From positions 1 through 31,777 of the IMG/VR virus record IMGVR_UViG_3300021093_000244: a stretch of 31,777 bases of DNA; one strand, given 5' to 3'. The stretch comes from a virus. The notes under the pieces were generated by a model. It had not been told where the DNA came from and did not search any database. It saw only the letters and a list, made by a program, of their open reading frames with translations. Shown here one piece after another: positions 25,601-31,679 of the stretch; within the stretch, counting starts at the first letter, position 1, and every line of letters begins with the position of its first letter. The translations under genes were made by a program, and so were the position numbers.

Positions 25601-27132
25601 TTGGAAGAAATGCAAGACTTTCAGTTGTTTCTATTGGAAATACCTCAGAACTATTATTAGATAACGTTCAAGGAAATTTTGTAGTTGGAGCTTCAAACAC
25701 TGTAACATACACCAATTCTGTGGGATTAGTTACGACTTTAAATTCTACAACTGGTGGTGGGGTTCAAGTTTCAGAAATAATTACTGTTAGTGACGGTTTG
25801 CACATAAAGGTAAATCATAAAAATCATGGTATGTATTTCTCGGACAACTATGTTCAGATTTTTGATGTTGAACCAGATGTAAAACCAACAAAACTTTCTG
25901 TTGCATACGATGCGGACTCTGTTTCGGCAATAAGTGTTGATAGCACATCAGATTTCACAACATTTGAGAATGTTGGAGTTGGTACAACTAATCCTGGATA
26001 TCTTTTAATCGATGAAGAAGTAATTGAATATACTTCAGCGAGTGGTGGAGTGATTTCTGGAAACATTATAAGAGGGTCTAACGCAAAAAATTATCCAGTT
26101 GGAACTCCAGTTTATAAGTATGAACTTGGTAAAGTTTCTCTCCAAAGAATTAATAAAGTTCATGATATGAGTGAAGTTACTGTTTCCAATCCAATAACTT
26201 TTGACTCATATAACGTAAAACTGGATATGTCTCTGAATGGAGTTGATAGGACAAGTGGGACCAGTTTCCCAATTCTATACTTAAATGAAACTAAATCTAC
26301 TGGTGGATATAATATAAGAGCAACTCAAAATATGCCATTTGAGATTATAACTCCAATGGTACAGAACCTAACAGTAAAGGGAACTAATTTGAGTGCTGAA
26401 ATTAGAACTGTTTCAGGATCAAGTATCAGCGGAGATGAAATACCATTTGTTGATCAGGGGTTTGAACCAATTTCTATTAACCAAATTAATTATTTGGATA
26501 GCCCTAGATTGGTATGCTCAAAAATTAATGAGGATCAAAACCTAACCAATTTACCTGGGAATAAGTCCATGAATTTGAGACTTATTTTGAATACAACTGA
26601 TTCTAGAGTAAGTCCAGTTGTTGATACTCAGAGAGTCAGCACTATTTTAACCTCTAACAGAGTTAATAGTGTTATTACAAACTATGCAACCGACAATAGA
26701 GTAAATAGTCTTTTTGATGATCCATCCGCATTCCAATATATTTCTAAAGAAATAGTATTGGCTAATCCATCAACATCAATTCAGATTATGGTAGCCTCTC
26801 ATGTTAATGCTTACAATGACATCAGAGCATTCTATTATATAAGTGAAAATCCAGGTTCAACCCCCGTATTTGTCCCATTCCCAGGATATAACAATCTCGA
26901 CTATAAGGGTGAAATAATTTCATTTGCTGATAGTAATGGTCTTCCAAACAACTATAATCCACCATCAATACTTACTGGATTTGGTCCATCAGAAATTGAA
27001 TTCAAAGATACTTTATTTGCCGCAAATAACCTACCATCATTTAAAGCGTTTAGAATAAAATTAGTAATGACATCAACCAGTCAAGTATATGTACCAAGGA
27101 TTAAAGATTTAAGAGTAATAGCACTTGCTTGA
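19618..27132 (+). CDS. DUF4815-family virion structural protein (2504 aa)
   Basis: The product matches the large DUF4815 phage structural proteins. The N-terminus (SPYFDDFDSYDNFHKVLFKPGYPVQARELT) is the family hallmark. Further family marks are LENRIKNLEYYTTLSLLE near residue 1130, LNRFKSGFFVDNF shortly after, FTQFYGFFDGVNVTKYC near 1450, and DPLAQSFFVDDPTGIFITKCDVFFREKD from about 1694. Between them lie accessory units: four 'G-x-S/T-SGA' modules (about 102, 492, 877, 1568), a GSGY pair (about 1925-1985) and an 'IDEEVIEYT...IIRGS' module (about 2098-2165). It follows gene 8 where T4 has genes 9-12, so it probably forms the wedge periphery or fibre attachment; this is inference from position and size. 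No ribosome binding site is seen before ATG 19618. Confidence 0.88.
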   Translation: MAQITNLNVSPYFDDFDSYDNFHKVLFKPGYPVQARELTTLQSILQNQIEKFGQHFFKEGAKVIPGNTTYNRSYYSVELNNTYLGVPVAAYASQLVGTKITGQTSGVTAVVEKVLLPQESERGNLTLYVNYLSSSTLNNSTLQFSDGELLSTTTTITSGLLGNNVISAGTPFGSTIAQNSTSIGSAFSIGNGVYFIRGNFVNVDSETLILSQYSNTASCRIGLYITEEIINSDEDETLNDNSQGFNNYAAPGADRFRISTSLFKKPLTDFNDNNFVELAVVENGVLRSQVRNTQYSLIADELARRTYDESGDYYVKPFDISVKESLNDNLGNRGVYNTGQFTQAGGNPSEDLALYQLSPGKAIIRGYDVETISPTFVDVPKPRTTKTLNNQSFVYNTGSNILVNRVYGAPIIGVGNTYVLSLRDRRVGLSTIDSAGKEIGVARVYDFALESGSYQTSLPQINQWNLSLYDTQLVTEITLNEPITLEVPTFVKGKNSGATAFIKNTVNAGTALTVYERSGNFVLNESFIFDGIENGRVAIAITNYSLSDVKSVYGIVGSAKTFTADTVQVSNHQVGPSNISKASDSGISTITSTNPTFPGNGSIVKIGNILKYSDPNSVDPTYVRVESVGVTSVTVSGVTTVFGVASGRLPTSVLSVSNLEVLVTSENAATDDTFYTSLPHNNISSLTLVDSAITIRKSFTVDISGNQLSSAVVSGDNETFLAFDEERYSLVRSNGVTEPLSADKFAFINGGTQLQIYGLGGNDSGANLITTLTKVKPTAKIKRKNRVNSIIIDKSKYNGSGIGQTTLGDGLSFGNYPYGTRVQDDIISLNVSDIIQIHGIYESIDTGNPSAPKVVLSSISGPTTTTSDLIIGEQMVGQSSGAIAIVAEKLTDSQISYILKNQNNFVEGESVTFVESNIQSVITTLEDVSANISSNFNFNNGQNSNFYNYGFVRRKSNISEPTRRLKVYFSNGFYESTDNGDLTTADSYAVFDYTKEIQRVNGVRNTDIIDIRPKVSDLTVTEGSRSPLEFYGRTFSSTGNAASNILASGELLLVSYSFYLGRIDRIYLSKSGVFQVKYGTPAEKPEKPVSVDESLEIGTITLPPYLYNVNQASISFLEHKRFRMIDIKQLENRIKNLEYYTTLSLLESNTQNMFIPDEAGLNRFKSGFFVDNFTSLKAQEDAVFYKNSIDLSSGQLRPQHYTNSIDLIQGPVDGITTFDDLKFLQPEGINIRKSEDIITLDYADVEWLKQTFATRAESVTPFIISFWLGTIELTPATDTWVDTTRLSAKIIDVEGNYTEQLLIATEKLGVDPQTGLSPAVWGSWETVWTGTEVVSTSRTRTVTTGGNIVVGQNNIWAFGTHDASHGVGFIGQGIVYDTVTTSVVQEELQEVRDTGTSTRIGTQTVVVPVYDQTSLGDKVVSRDVVPYMRSRNIEFVAKRIKPFTQFYGFFDGVNVTKYCVPKLLEVTMISGVFEVGETVTGTVRSTGLSPSYTDTNPRITFRVAQSNHQEGPYNAPIVTYPFNPYNPGQVLPSSYSATSTVLNVDTFSLSTDTQGSYSGYLQTDMILVGSTSGAQATISNLRLITDISSTLIGSFFIPNSNVDVHPRFETGIKAFRLINNNLNDQNIATSIAEENFEAAGTIETLQENILSVRNGRIETQNLTESIDAFRTTGTQVINSTTLSSTSETRAVGYYDPLAQSFFVDDPTGIFITKCDVFFREKDDTDVPVTMQIRTVELGVPTSKILPFSEIVLNPSQVNISGDSSVATTFEFKAPIYLEGQKEYAIVLLSNSAKYTAYVSRVGEIDLLTQTFISNQPYLGSLFKSQNASTWDASQWEDLKFTIYRADFLPAGSVEFYSPELTRGNRQIANLLPNSIQLNSRRVRVGITSALLDTGLKIGNTVSQQGINATGNYVGSAGIATGTLNIINAGIGYTPSSGAFQFNGVPLTTLTGSGRGATANITIDNGVAVAATVLTSGTGYIAGDVLGIGTIGNTSIGRNARLSVVSIGNTSELLLDNVQGNFVVGASNTVTYTNSVGLVTTLNSTTGGGVQVSEIITVSDGLHIKVNHKNHGMYFSDNYVQIFDVEPDVKPTKLSVAYDADSVSAISVDSTSDFTTFENVGVGTTNPGYLLIDEEVIEYTSASGGVISGNIIRGSNAKNYPVGTPVYKYELGKVSLQRINKVHDMSEVTVSNPITFDSYNVKLDMSLNGVDRTSGTSFPILYLNETKSTGGYNIRATQNMPFEIITPMVQNLTVKGTNLSAEIRTVSGSSISGDEIPFVDQGFEPISINQINYLDSPRLVCSKINEDQNLTNLPGNKSMNLRLILNTTDSRVSPVVDTQRVSTILTSNRVNSVITNYATDNRVNSLFDDPSAFQYISKEIVLANPSTSIQIMVASHVNAYNDIRAFYYISENPGSTPVFVPFPGYNNLDYKGEIISFADSNGLPNNYNPPSILTGFGPSEIEFKDTLFAANNLPSFKAFRIKLVMTSTSQVYVPRIKDLRVIALA

Positions 27133-27133
27133 T

Positions 27134-27358
27134 ATGAAATATATGAAAATAGAGGGTCACTCAAATTTATTGAGAGACCCCAAAACAAATTCTATTATTA
27201 ATTTGGATCAATCACAATATCAGAATTATGTTTCTCAAAGAGAAGTGAAGAACAAAGAGAATGAAAAAATACAACATCTTGAACAAGATGTTGCTAGTAT
27301 GAAGAGTGATCTTAATGAAATCAAATTTCTTTTACGGAGTTTATTGAATGAAACCTGA
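27134..27358 (+). CDS. small coiled-coil protein, 74 aa
   Basis: The protein starts MKYMKIEGHSNLLRDPKTNSIIN and ends with a heptad-like helix (IQHLEQDVASMKSDLNEIKFLLRSLL) that should form a short coiled coil. I chose ATG 27134, one base after the DUF4815 stop; a TTG at 27125 would add three residues but overlaps that gene and gives MLDMKYMK. The KIEGHxxLxRDPxxxxIIN opening resembles, from memory, small proteins found next to structural genes in cyanomyoviruses. A small trimeric or dimeric adaptor of the virion or an assembly factor is possible, but unproven. It contains a perfect 22-bp palindrome (27272-27293) and overlaps the next gene by 11 nt. Confidence 0.8.
   Translation: MKYMKIEGHSNLLRDPKTNSIINLDQSQYQNYVSQREVKNKENEKIQHLEQDVASMKSDLNEIKFLLRSLLNET
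27272..27293 (+). repeat. perfect 22-bp palindrome
   Basis: CAACATCTTG (27272-27281) and CAAGATGTTG (27284-27293) are exact reverse complements separated by AA. In RNA this makes a 9-bp stem with a GAAC loop. It lies in the coiled-coil coding part of the 74-aa gene. No U-run follows, so it is not an intrinsic terminator. Confidence 0.95.
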
Positions 27359-27530
27359 AGATATTGATCTAGAAAATTTAAGTAAAAGTTTTGAATATTT
27401 TAAATTTTGTTCTGAGATAGATAGTATAGATGATATTGATTCCTTAAAAACCATTGCCAAGTGTTATTATAAATTATACCTTAAACAACAAGAAGTTGTA
27501 TCAAGTTTAGGAGTTATAAATGGCAACTAA
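27348..27530 (+). CDS. small acidic conserved protein, 60 aa
   Basis: The 60-residue product begins MKPEDIDLENLSKSFEYFKF and continues IDSIDDIDSLKTIAKCYYKLYLKQQEVV, an acidic, probably all-helical protein without membrane segment. Its layout resembles, from memory, a small conserved protein of T4-like cyanophages. The start overlaps the previous gene by 11 nt and the end overlaps the next one by 11 nt, so the three small genes form a tightly coupled set. The last residues (SLGVINGN) are encoded by the stretch that also carries the ribosome binding site of the next gene. Function unknown. Confidence 0.8.
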   Translation: MKPEDIDLENLSKSFEYFKFCSEIDSIDDIDSLKTIAKCYYKLYLKQQEVVSSLGVINGN

Positions 27531-27906
27531 AAATATAGTTTTTGATCCAGATTCTGGAGTTGCTTATGGTGTTAATTTGACAATCAATACTGGTGCAACT
27601 TTTAATACTAATTTTAATGTCAAAAAATTAGCTGGGACTTCATTTGATTTTAGTGGATATACTGGTTCATCGCAGATGAAAAAAAGTGTTTCTATAGGGT
27701 CAAGTGGTCCAGCAGATGCAACTTTTAATGTTGGATTCACAAGTGCTGCTGGAGGCAAATTCAATATATCTTTAGGGGCAACAGCAACAAGATCATTAAA
27801 AGAGGGAAGATATGTTTTTGATGTTTTAGTCAGTTCTGGATCAACTGTTTATAGAATTATTGAGGGTAATATTTTAGTAAAACCTGGCATTTCTTCAGCA
27901 CCATAA
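27520..27906 (+). CDS. small beta-sandwich virion protein, 128 aa
   Basis: The product is rich in Gly, Ser, Thr and Val with alternating strand patterns (YGVNLTINTGATFNTNFNVKK, RYVFDVLVSSGSTVYRIIEG). It ends NILVKPGISSAP. The 'TxNxGxxFxxxFxV' opening and the 'EGRYxFDVLVxSGxxxxRxIEGNILVxPGIS' close resemble small phage beta-sandwich domains, such as the N-terminal domain of baseplate upper proteins or the LtfC/p132/Gp6 group, so a virion surface or fibre-adaptor role is plausible. The start has a good ribosome binding site, AGGAG at 27509-27513, with a 6-nt spacer. Its stop lies inside the ATAAATA box of gene 13. Confidence 0.83.
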   Translation: MATKNIVFDPDSGVAYGVNLTINTGATFNTNFNVKKLAGTSFDFSGYTGSSQMKKSVSIGSSGPADATFNVGFTSAAGGKFNISLGATATRSLKEGRYVFDVLVSSGSTVYRIIEGNILVKPGISSAP

Positions 27907-27909
27907 ATA
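27902..27909 (+). promoter_or_regulatory. probable late promoter for gene 13
   Basis: CATAAATA matches the T4-type late box at seven of eight positions and overlaps the stop of the 128-aa gene. Gene 13 begins at 27929. A ribosome binding site, GAGAGGG at 27914-27920, lies 8 nt before that ATG; a start about 6 nt past the box would keep most of it. Confidence 0.6.
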
Positions 27910-27928
27910 TTTTGAGAGGGACTAACAA

Positions 27929-28774
27929 ATGGCGCAACCATCTACTAGGCAAGAACTGATAGATTACTGTAAGAGAAAACTGGGTGCGCCAGTTTTGGAA
28001 ATTAACGTAGCTGATGAGCAAATTGATGACTTGGTTGATGACGCTATTCAGTTTTTTCAAGAAAGACACTTTGATGGAGTTTATCCAACTTTCTTCAAAT
28101 ATCAATTCACTCAAGATGATATTGACAGGGGAAGAGCAACACCAAAAAATGCTGGTGTTGGAATTGTAACTACCTCTGTTAGTACTAATATTGCAGGAGT
28201 TGCTGTAACTTTTAACTACACAGAAAACAGCAATTACCTACAAATCCCACCCTCAGTTATTGGTGTTAATAAAATTTTCAGATTTGATGGTGCTAACACC
28301 ATAACAAATAACATATTCAGTGTTAAGTATCAGTTGTTCTTAAATGACATCTATTACTGGGGAACAACAGAACTTCTAAGTTATGCAATGGTAAAAACTT
28401 ACTTGGAAGATTTAGATTTCTTACTTAATACTCAAAAGCAGATTAGATTTAATAAAAGACAGGACAGACTTTATTTGGATATTGATTGGGGTTCTGTTAG
28501 AGTTGGCGAATTTATTGTTATAGATTGCTATGCAGTTTTAGATGGAAATGAATATTCTAAGGTTTGGAATGACTCTTTCCTAAAACCATATCTAACCTCT
28601 CTCATTAAGAGACAGTGGGGGCAAAACTTAATTAAGTTCCAAGGTGTTAAATTGCCAGGTGGAGTTGAATTAAATGGTCGTCAAATCTATGACGATGCCC
28701 AGAAAGAAATAGATATGTTGATGGAAAAAATGTCTAATACTTATGAACTTCCACCATACGACATGATAGGATAA
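27929..28774 (+). CDS. 13: neck protein gp13
   Basis: The 281-residue product matches the T4 gp13 neck protein (309 residues), which with gp14 completes the head-tail connector after DNA packaging and lets the tail join. The N-terminus, STRQELIDYCKRKLGAPVLEINV and DDLVDDAIQFFQERHFDGV, is the cyanophage gp13 signature. Later stretches FSVKYQLFLNDIYYWG, DRLYLDIDWG and FLKPYLTSLIKRQWGQNL also fit. The C-terminus carries PGGVELNGRQIYDDAQKEID and ends YELPPYDMIG. It has its own late box and good ribosome binding site, and gene 14 follows after 4 nt. Confidence 0.95.
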   Translation: MAQPSTRQELIDYCKRKLGAPVLEINVADEQIDDLVDDAIQFFQERHFDGVYPTFFKYQFTQDDIDRGRATPKNAGVGIVTTSVSTNIAGVAVTFNYTENSNYLQIPPSVIGVNKIFRFDGANTITNNIFSVKYQLFLNDIYYWGTTELLSYAMVKTYLEDLDFLLNTQKQIRFNKRQDRLYLDIDWGSVRVGEFIVIDCYAVLDGNEYSKVWNDSFLKPYLTSLIKRQWGQNLIKFQGVKLPGGVELNGRQIYDDAQKEIDMLMEKMSNTYELPPYDMIG

Positions 28775-28778
28775 TCGT

Positions 28779-30209
28779 ATGTTAAACCCATACTTTCAAC
28801 AGGGATCTGCAAGCGAGAGAAGTTTAGTTCAAGATCTTATTAATGAACATCTAAGAATGTATGGTGTTGAAGTCTTTTACTTGCCAAGAAAATATATTAC
28901 GGAAAAAACAGTATTAAAAGAAGTCATCGAATCAGTTTTTGATGAAGCACTTCCAATTGAGGCTTATGTTGAAAACTTTGAAGGATATGGAGACAATCAA
29001 ACAATACTATCAAAATTTGGTATTCAAGCACTGAATGAACTAACCCTAACAATATCTAGAGAGAGATTTGTAACTTATATTACACCTCTCATAAAAAATA
29101 ATCAAAATGTAAAGTTATCCACCAGACCAAAAGAGGGAGATCTTGTTTATTTTCCCTTGGGAGATCGTCTTTTTGAAGTTAAATATGTAGAGCATGAAAA
29201 ACCATTCTATCAACTTCAAGGAAATTATACTTATGAATTGAAATGTGAGTTGTTCCGTTACGAAGATGAAGTCATTGATACTGGAATAACAGAGATTGAT
29301 GATTTACTAAGTACAGGAGCTGGTGGTGGAACTGGAACAGGATCTGAAGATGATCCTACAACTAAACTTGGAATAACTCAAATATTAACTCTAGTCGGAA
29401 CAGGAGTTACTGCCACTGCGATTACTAATATAATTAACGGTGGTATAAGATTCTTTACCGTTAAAAATAGAGGTGGTGGATATACTTATTCGCCAAGGGT
29501 TGCAATATCGTCCGCACCTTCTGGTGGATTGACTGGTATTGGATCCGCAACAATGATTGGTGGTATAGTTGTTTGTACAGACAACGTAGCTCCTGGAACA
29601 TTGTCAGTACAGTCAGTTGAAGTAATAAATCCAGGTTATGGATATACAATTGCACCCAAAGTTGCATTTTTTGGTAATGGTTCTGGAGCTGCTGCAACTT
29701 GCACAATAGGTGATGGTGTAGTTGGAATTATATCCATAACAGGAGGAGGTTCTGGTTACACTACATCCCCAACAATTACTTTTACTGGAATTTCTTCAGT
29801 TTCTGCTGCCGCAACTGCCGTTGTTAGTTCTGCTGGAACTATCTCTCAGATTAGAATTACAAATGCTGGTCTTGGATATACTCAGGTTCCAACTATTACA
29901 ATATCCTCACCATCAATGGCATCCACTGGAGACTTTATTTTTAATGAAATTGTGACTGGTTCCGTGAGTGGAACAACTGCGAGAGTAAGATCTTGGAATT
30001 CTGTAACTAATAAATTAGAAGTTTATCAAGTTAATGGGTCATTTAAAATCAGTGAAAATATAGTAGGATCAGAATCTGGAGCATCTCACGCCTTAAGAGT
30101 AATAAATTCTGATCCAGTGGATGACGGTTATGCGGATAATAGTGATATAGAAATTGAAGCAGATAAGATTATAGATTTTTCTGAGAGAAATCCCTTTGGG
30201 ATGCCATAA
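28779..30209 (+). CDS. 14: neck protein gp14 with C-terminal repeat extension
   Basis: Residues 1-185 are the gp14 neck protein core: MLNPYFQQGSASERSLVQDL, MYGVEVFYLPRKYI, FEGYGDNQTILSKFG and YTYELKCELFRYEDE. The whole product has 476 residues against 256 in T4. After a Gly/Asp linker near 190-200 come four GSGY-type units (about residues 224-378), then an 'IVTGSVSGTTARV...GSESGASHALRV' unit (about 390-450) and a short acidic tail ending FSERNPFGMP. These additions match modules in the baseplate proteins of this window. They should project from the neck collar; binding to carbohydrate or host surface is only a guess. A weak AGGAT precedes the ATG. Confidence 0.95.
   Translation: MLNPYFQQGSASERSLVQDLINEHLRMYGVEVFYLPRKYITEKTVLKEVIESVFDEALPIEAYVENFEGYGDNQTILSKFGIQALNELTLTISRERFVTYITPLIKNNQNVKLSTRPKEGDLVYFPLGDRLFEVKYVEHEKPFYQLQGNYTYELKCELFRYEDEVIDTGITEIDDLLSTGAGGGTGTGSEDDPTTKLGITQILTLVGTGVTATAITNIINGGIRFFTVKNRGGGYTYSPRVAISSAPSGGLTGIGSATMIGGIVVCTDNVAPGTLSVQSVEVINPGYGYTIAPKVAFFGNGSGAAATCTIGDGVVGIISITGGGSGYTTSPTITFTGISSVSAAATAVVSSAGTISQIRITNAGLGYTQVPTITISSPSMASTGDFIFNEIVTGSVSGTTARVRSWNSVTNKLEVYQVNGSFKISENIVGSESGASHALRVINSDPVDDGYADNSDIEIEADKIIDFSERNPFGMP
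29449..29912 (+). repeat. GSGY-type repeat array in gene 14
   Basis: Four diverged units encode NRGGGYTYSPRVAIS, NPGYGYTIAPKVAFFG, GGGSGYTTSPTITFTG and NAGLGYTQVPTITIS, alternating with turns such as GNGSGAAATCTIG. Spacing is about 40 residues, and the pattern is the same as in the giant gene. Confidence 0.88.
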
Positions 30210-30211
30210 AC

Positions 30212-30218
30212 ATAAATA
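30212..30218 (+). promoter_or_regulatory. probable late promoter for gene 15
   Basis: ATAAATA lies in the 34-nt gap between genes 14 and 15, preceded by C as in the box of gene 13. AGGA at 30232-30235 is 8 nt before the gene 15 ATG and would be kept in a transcript starting about 6 nt after the box. Confidence 0.55.
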
Positions 30219-30243
30219 TTAGTTATCATACAGGATCTTTAAT

Positions 30244-31245
30244 ATGTTTGAGTATTTCTATAACGAAATTTTAAGAAAAACTGTAATCTCCTTTGGTTCT
30301 CTTTTTAATGACATTTCCATAAAACACACAGACAATGAAGGTAATGTCAAAAGTGTAATCAAAGTTCCTTTGGCTTATGGTCCTACTCAAAAATTTCTTG
30401 CAAGGTTAGAACAATCTCCAGATCTGAATAAATCAACTCAAATAACATTACCAAGAATGTCATTTGAATTCACTGGTTTGACATACGATCCTGCAAGAAA
30501 AGTAACAACTACTCAATCATTTACTACAAAAGATCCAACTAACGGGACAGAAACAAAAAAAGCATATTTGCCAGTTCCATACAGTATGGCTTTTGAACTT
30601 AGCATCATGTCAAAATTAAATGATGATGCTCTTCAAATAGTTGAGCAGATTTTACCATATTTCCAACCATCTTATAATTTAACAGTTGAATTGGTTGATA
30701 GTATTAATGAAAAGAGAGATATTCCAATTATATTGGAAAATATCACAATGCAAGATGATTACGAAGGTAATTTTACTACACGTAGAGTATTAACATACAC
30801 TTTAAGATTTACAGCAAAAACATATCTGTTTGGACCAGTATCTACTGCAACCAAAGATATTGTCAAAAAGGCTACTGTCAGTTACATCACTGGAGGAAGC
30901 ACAGACAATCCAACAAGAGAAGTTGTTTATTCTTCAGAAGCGAGAGCTATCAAGAATTATACTGGAAATGTTATTACCAATCTTGCAAAAGATGTAACTA
31001 CAACGGATATTTTAATTACCGTCAATGATGCGTCTTCAATTGTTAAAAATAGTTATATAGATCTTGAGGGTGAAGAGTTATATGTAAAATTAGTTTCTGG
31101 AAATGTATTGACAGTTGTTCGTGGATCTGACAAAACAACTATAACTTCTCACTTGTCTGGGGCTGAGGTTAAATCAATAACGACAGCAGATAATGACCTA
31201 ATAGAAGAAGGCGATGACTTTGGATTTAGTGGTACAACTTTATGA
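30244..31245 (+). CDS. 15: tail sheath stabilizer and completion protein gp15, with added C-terminal module
   Basis: The 333-residue product matches gp15, the hexameric terminator that caps the tail sheath and tube and forms the head-joining surface; T4 gp15 has 272 residues. Core features are MFEYFYNEILRKTVISFGSLFNDI, RMSFEFTGLTYDPARK, VPYSMAFELSIMSKLNDDALQIVEQILPYF and RRVLTYTLRFTAKTYLFGPV. After about residue 243 there is an added domain: TTTDILITVNDASSIV, IDLEGEELYVKLVSGNVLT, VVRGSDKTTITSHLSGAEV. This copies a module found in the giant and DUF4815 proteins. The stop overlaps the start of gene 16 (ATGA at 31242-31245), showing translational coupling with the terminase gene. Confidence 0.95.
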   Translation: MFEYFYNEILRKTVISFGSLFNDISIKHTDNEGNVKSVIKVPLAYGPTQKFLARLEQSPDLNKSTQITLPRMSFEFTGLTYDPARKVTTTQSFTTKDPTNGTETKKAYLPVPYSMAFELSIMSKLNDDALQIVEQILPYFQPSYNLTVELVDSINEKRDIPIILENITMQDDYEGNFTTRRVLTYTLRFTAKTYLFGPVSTATKDIVKKATVSYITGGSTDNPTREVVYSSEARAIKNYTGNVITNLAKDVTTTDILITVNDASSIVKNSYIDLEGEELYVKLVSGNVLTVVRGSDKTTITSHLSGAEVKSITTADNDLIEEGDDFGFSGTTL

Positions 31246-31679
31246 GAATGACAAAAAACTTTGATGGGTTGGAAGATGCACTTAATGTAGATACTGAAAT
31301 AGTTTCTACAGAAAAAGAGGAAACTTCTATTGAGAAGATGGAAAAAGTATCATCAACTATGGATGATATTAAAAAAGACTATGATTATACCAGAGGAAAT
31401 TTATACTCTATTATTGAAAAAGGGCAAGAAGCAATTAACGGAATACTTGAACTAGCACAAGAAAGTGAAATGCCTAGAGCATATGAAGTTGCTGGTCAGT
31501 TAATTAAAAATGTTGCTGATGCAACAGATAAATTAATGGATCTTCAAAAGAAACTCAAAGATATTGAAGAAGATCGTGGTGTTAGAGGTCCAACAACTGT
31601 TAATAATGCTCTTTTTGTTGGATCCACTGCAGATCTTACAAAGTTCCTAAAACAGCAAAGTCAAAATGAAAACGTTTAA
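31242..31679 (+). CDS. 16: small terminase subunit gp16
   Basis: The 145-residue product fits the T4-type small terminase, the ring protein that recognises DNA and regulates the packaging motor; T4 gp16 has 164 residues. Its layout is helical: an acidic N-terminus (FDGLEDALNVD), a central helical hairpin (IKKDYDYTRGNLYSIIEKGQEAINGILELAQES, then EVAGQLIKNVADATDKLMDLQKKLKDIEED), and a C-terminal tail with NNALFVGSTADLTKFL, which occurs in cyanophage gp16. ATG 31242 is coupled to gene 15; ATG 31248 (MTKNFDGLEDAL) is an equally possible start. No ribosome binding site is seen for either. Confidence 0.9.
   Translation: MRMTKNFDGLEDALNVDTEIVSTEKEETSIEKMEKVSSTMDDIKKDYDYTRGNLYSIIEKGQEAINGILELAQESEMPRAYEVAGQLIKNVADATDKLMDLQKKLKDIEEDRGVRGPTTVNNALFVGSTADLTKFLKQQSQNENV

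Noticed and set aside
27125-27133. TTG start for the 74-aa gene
   Set aside because: It would overlap the DUF4815 gene and add only three residues; ATG 27134 lies directly after the stop and gives a more natural N-terminus.
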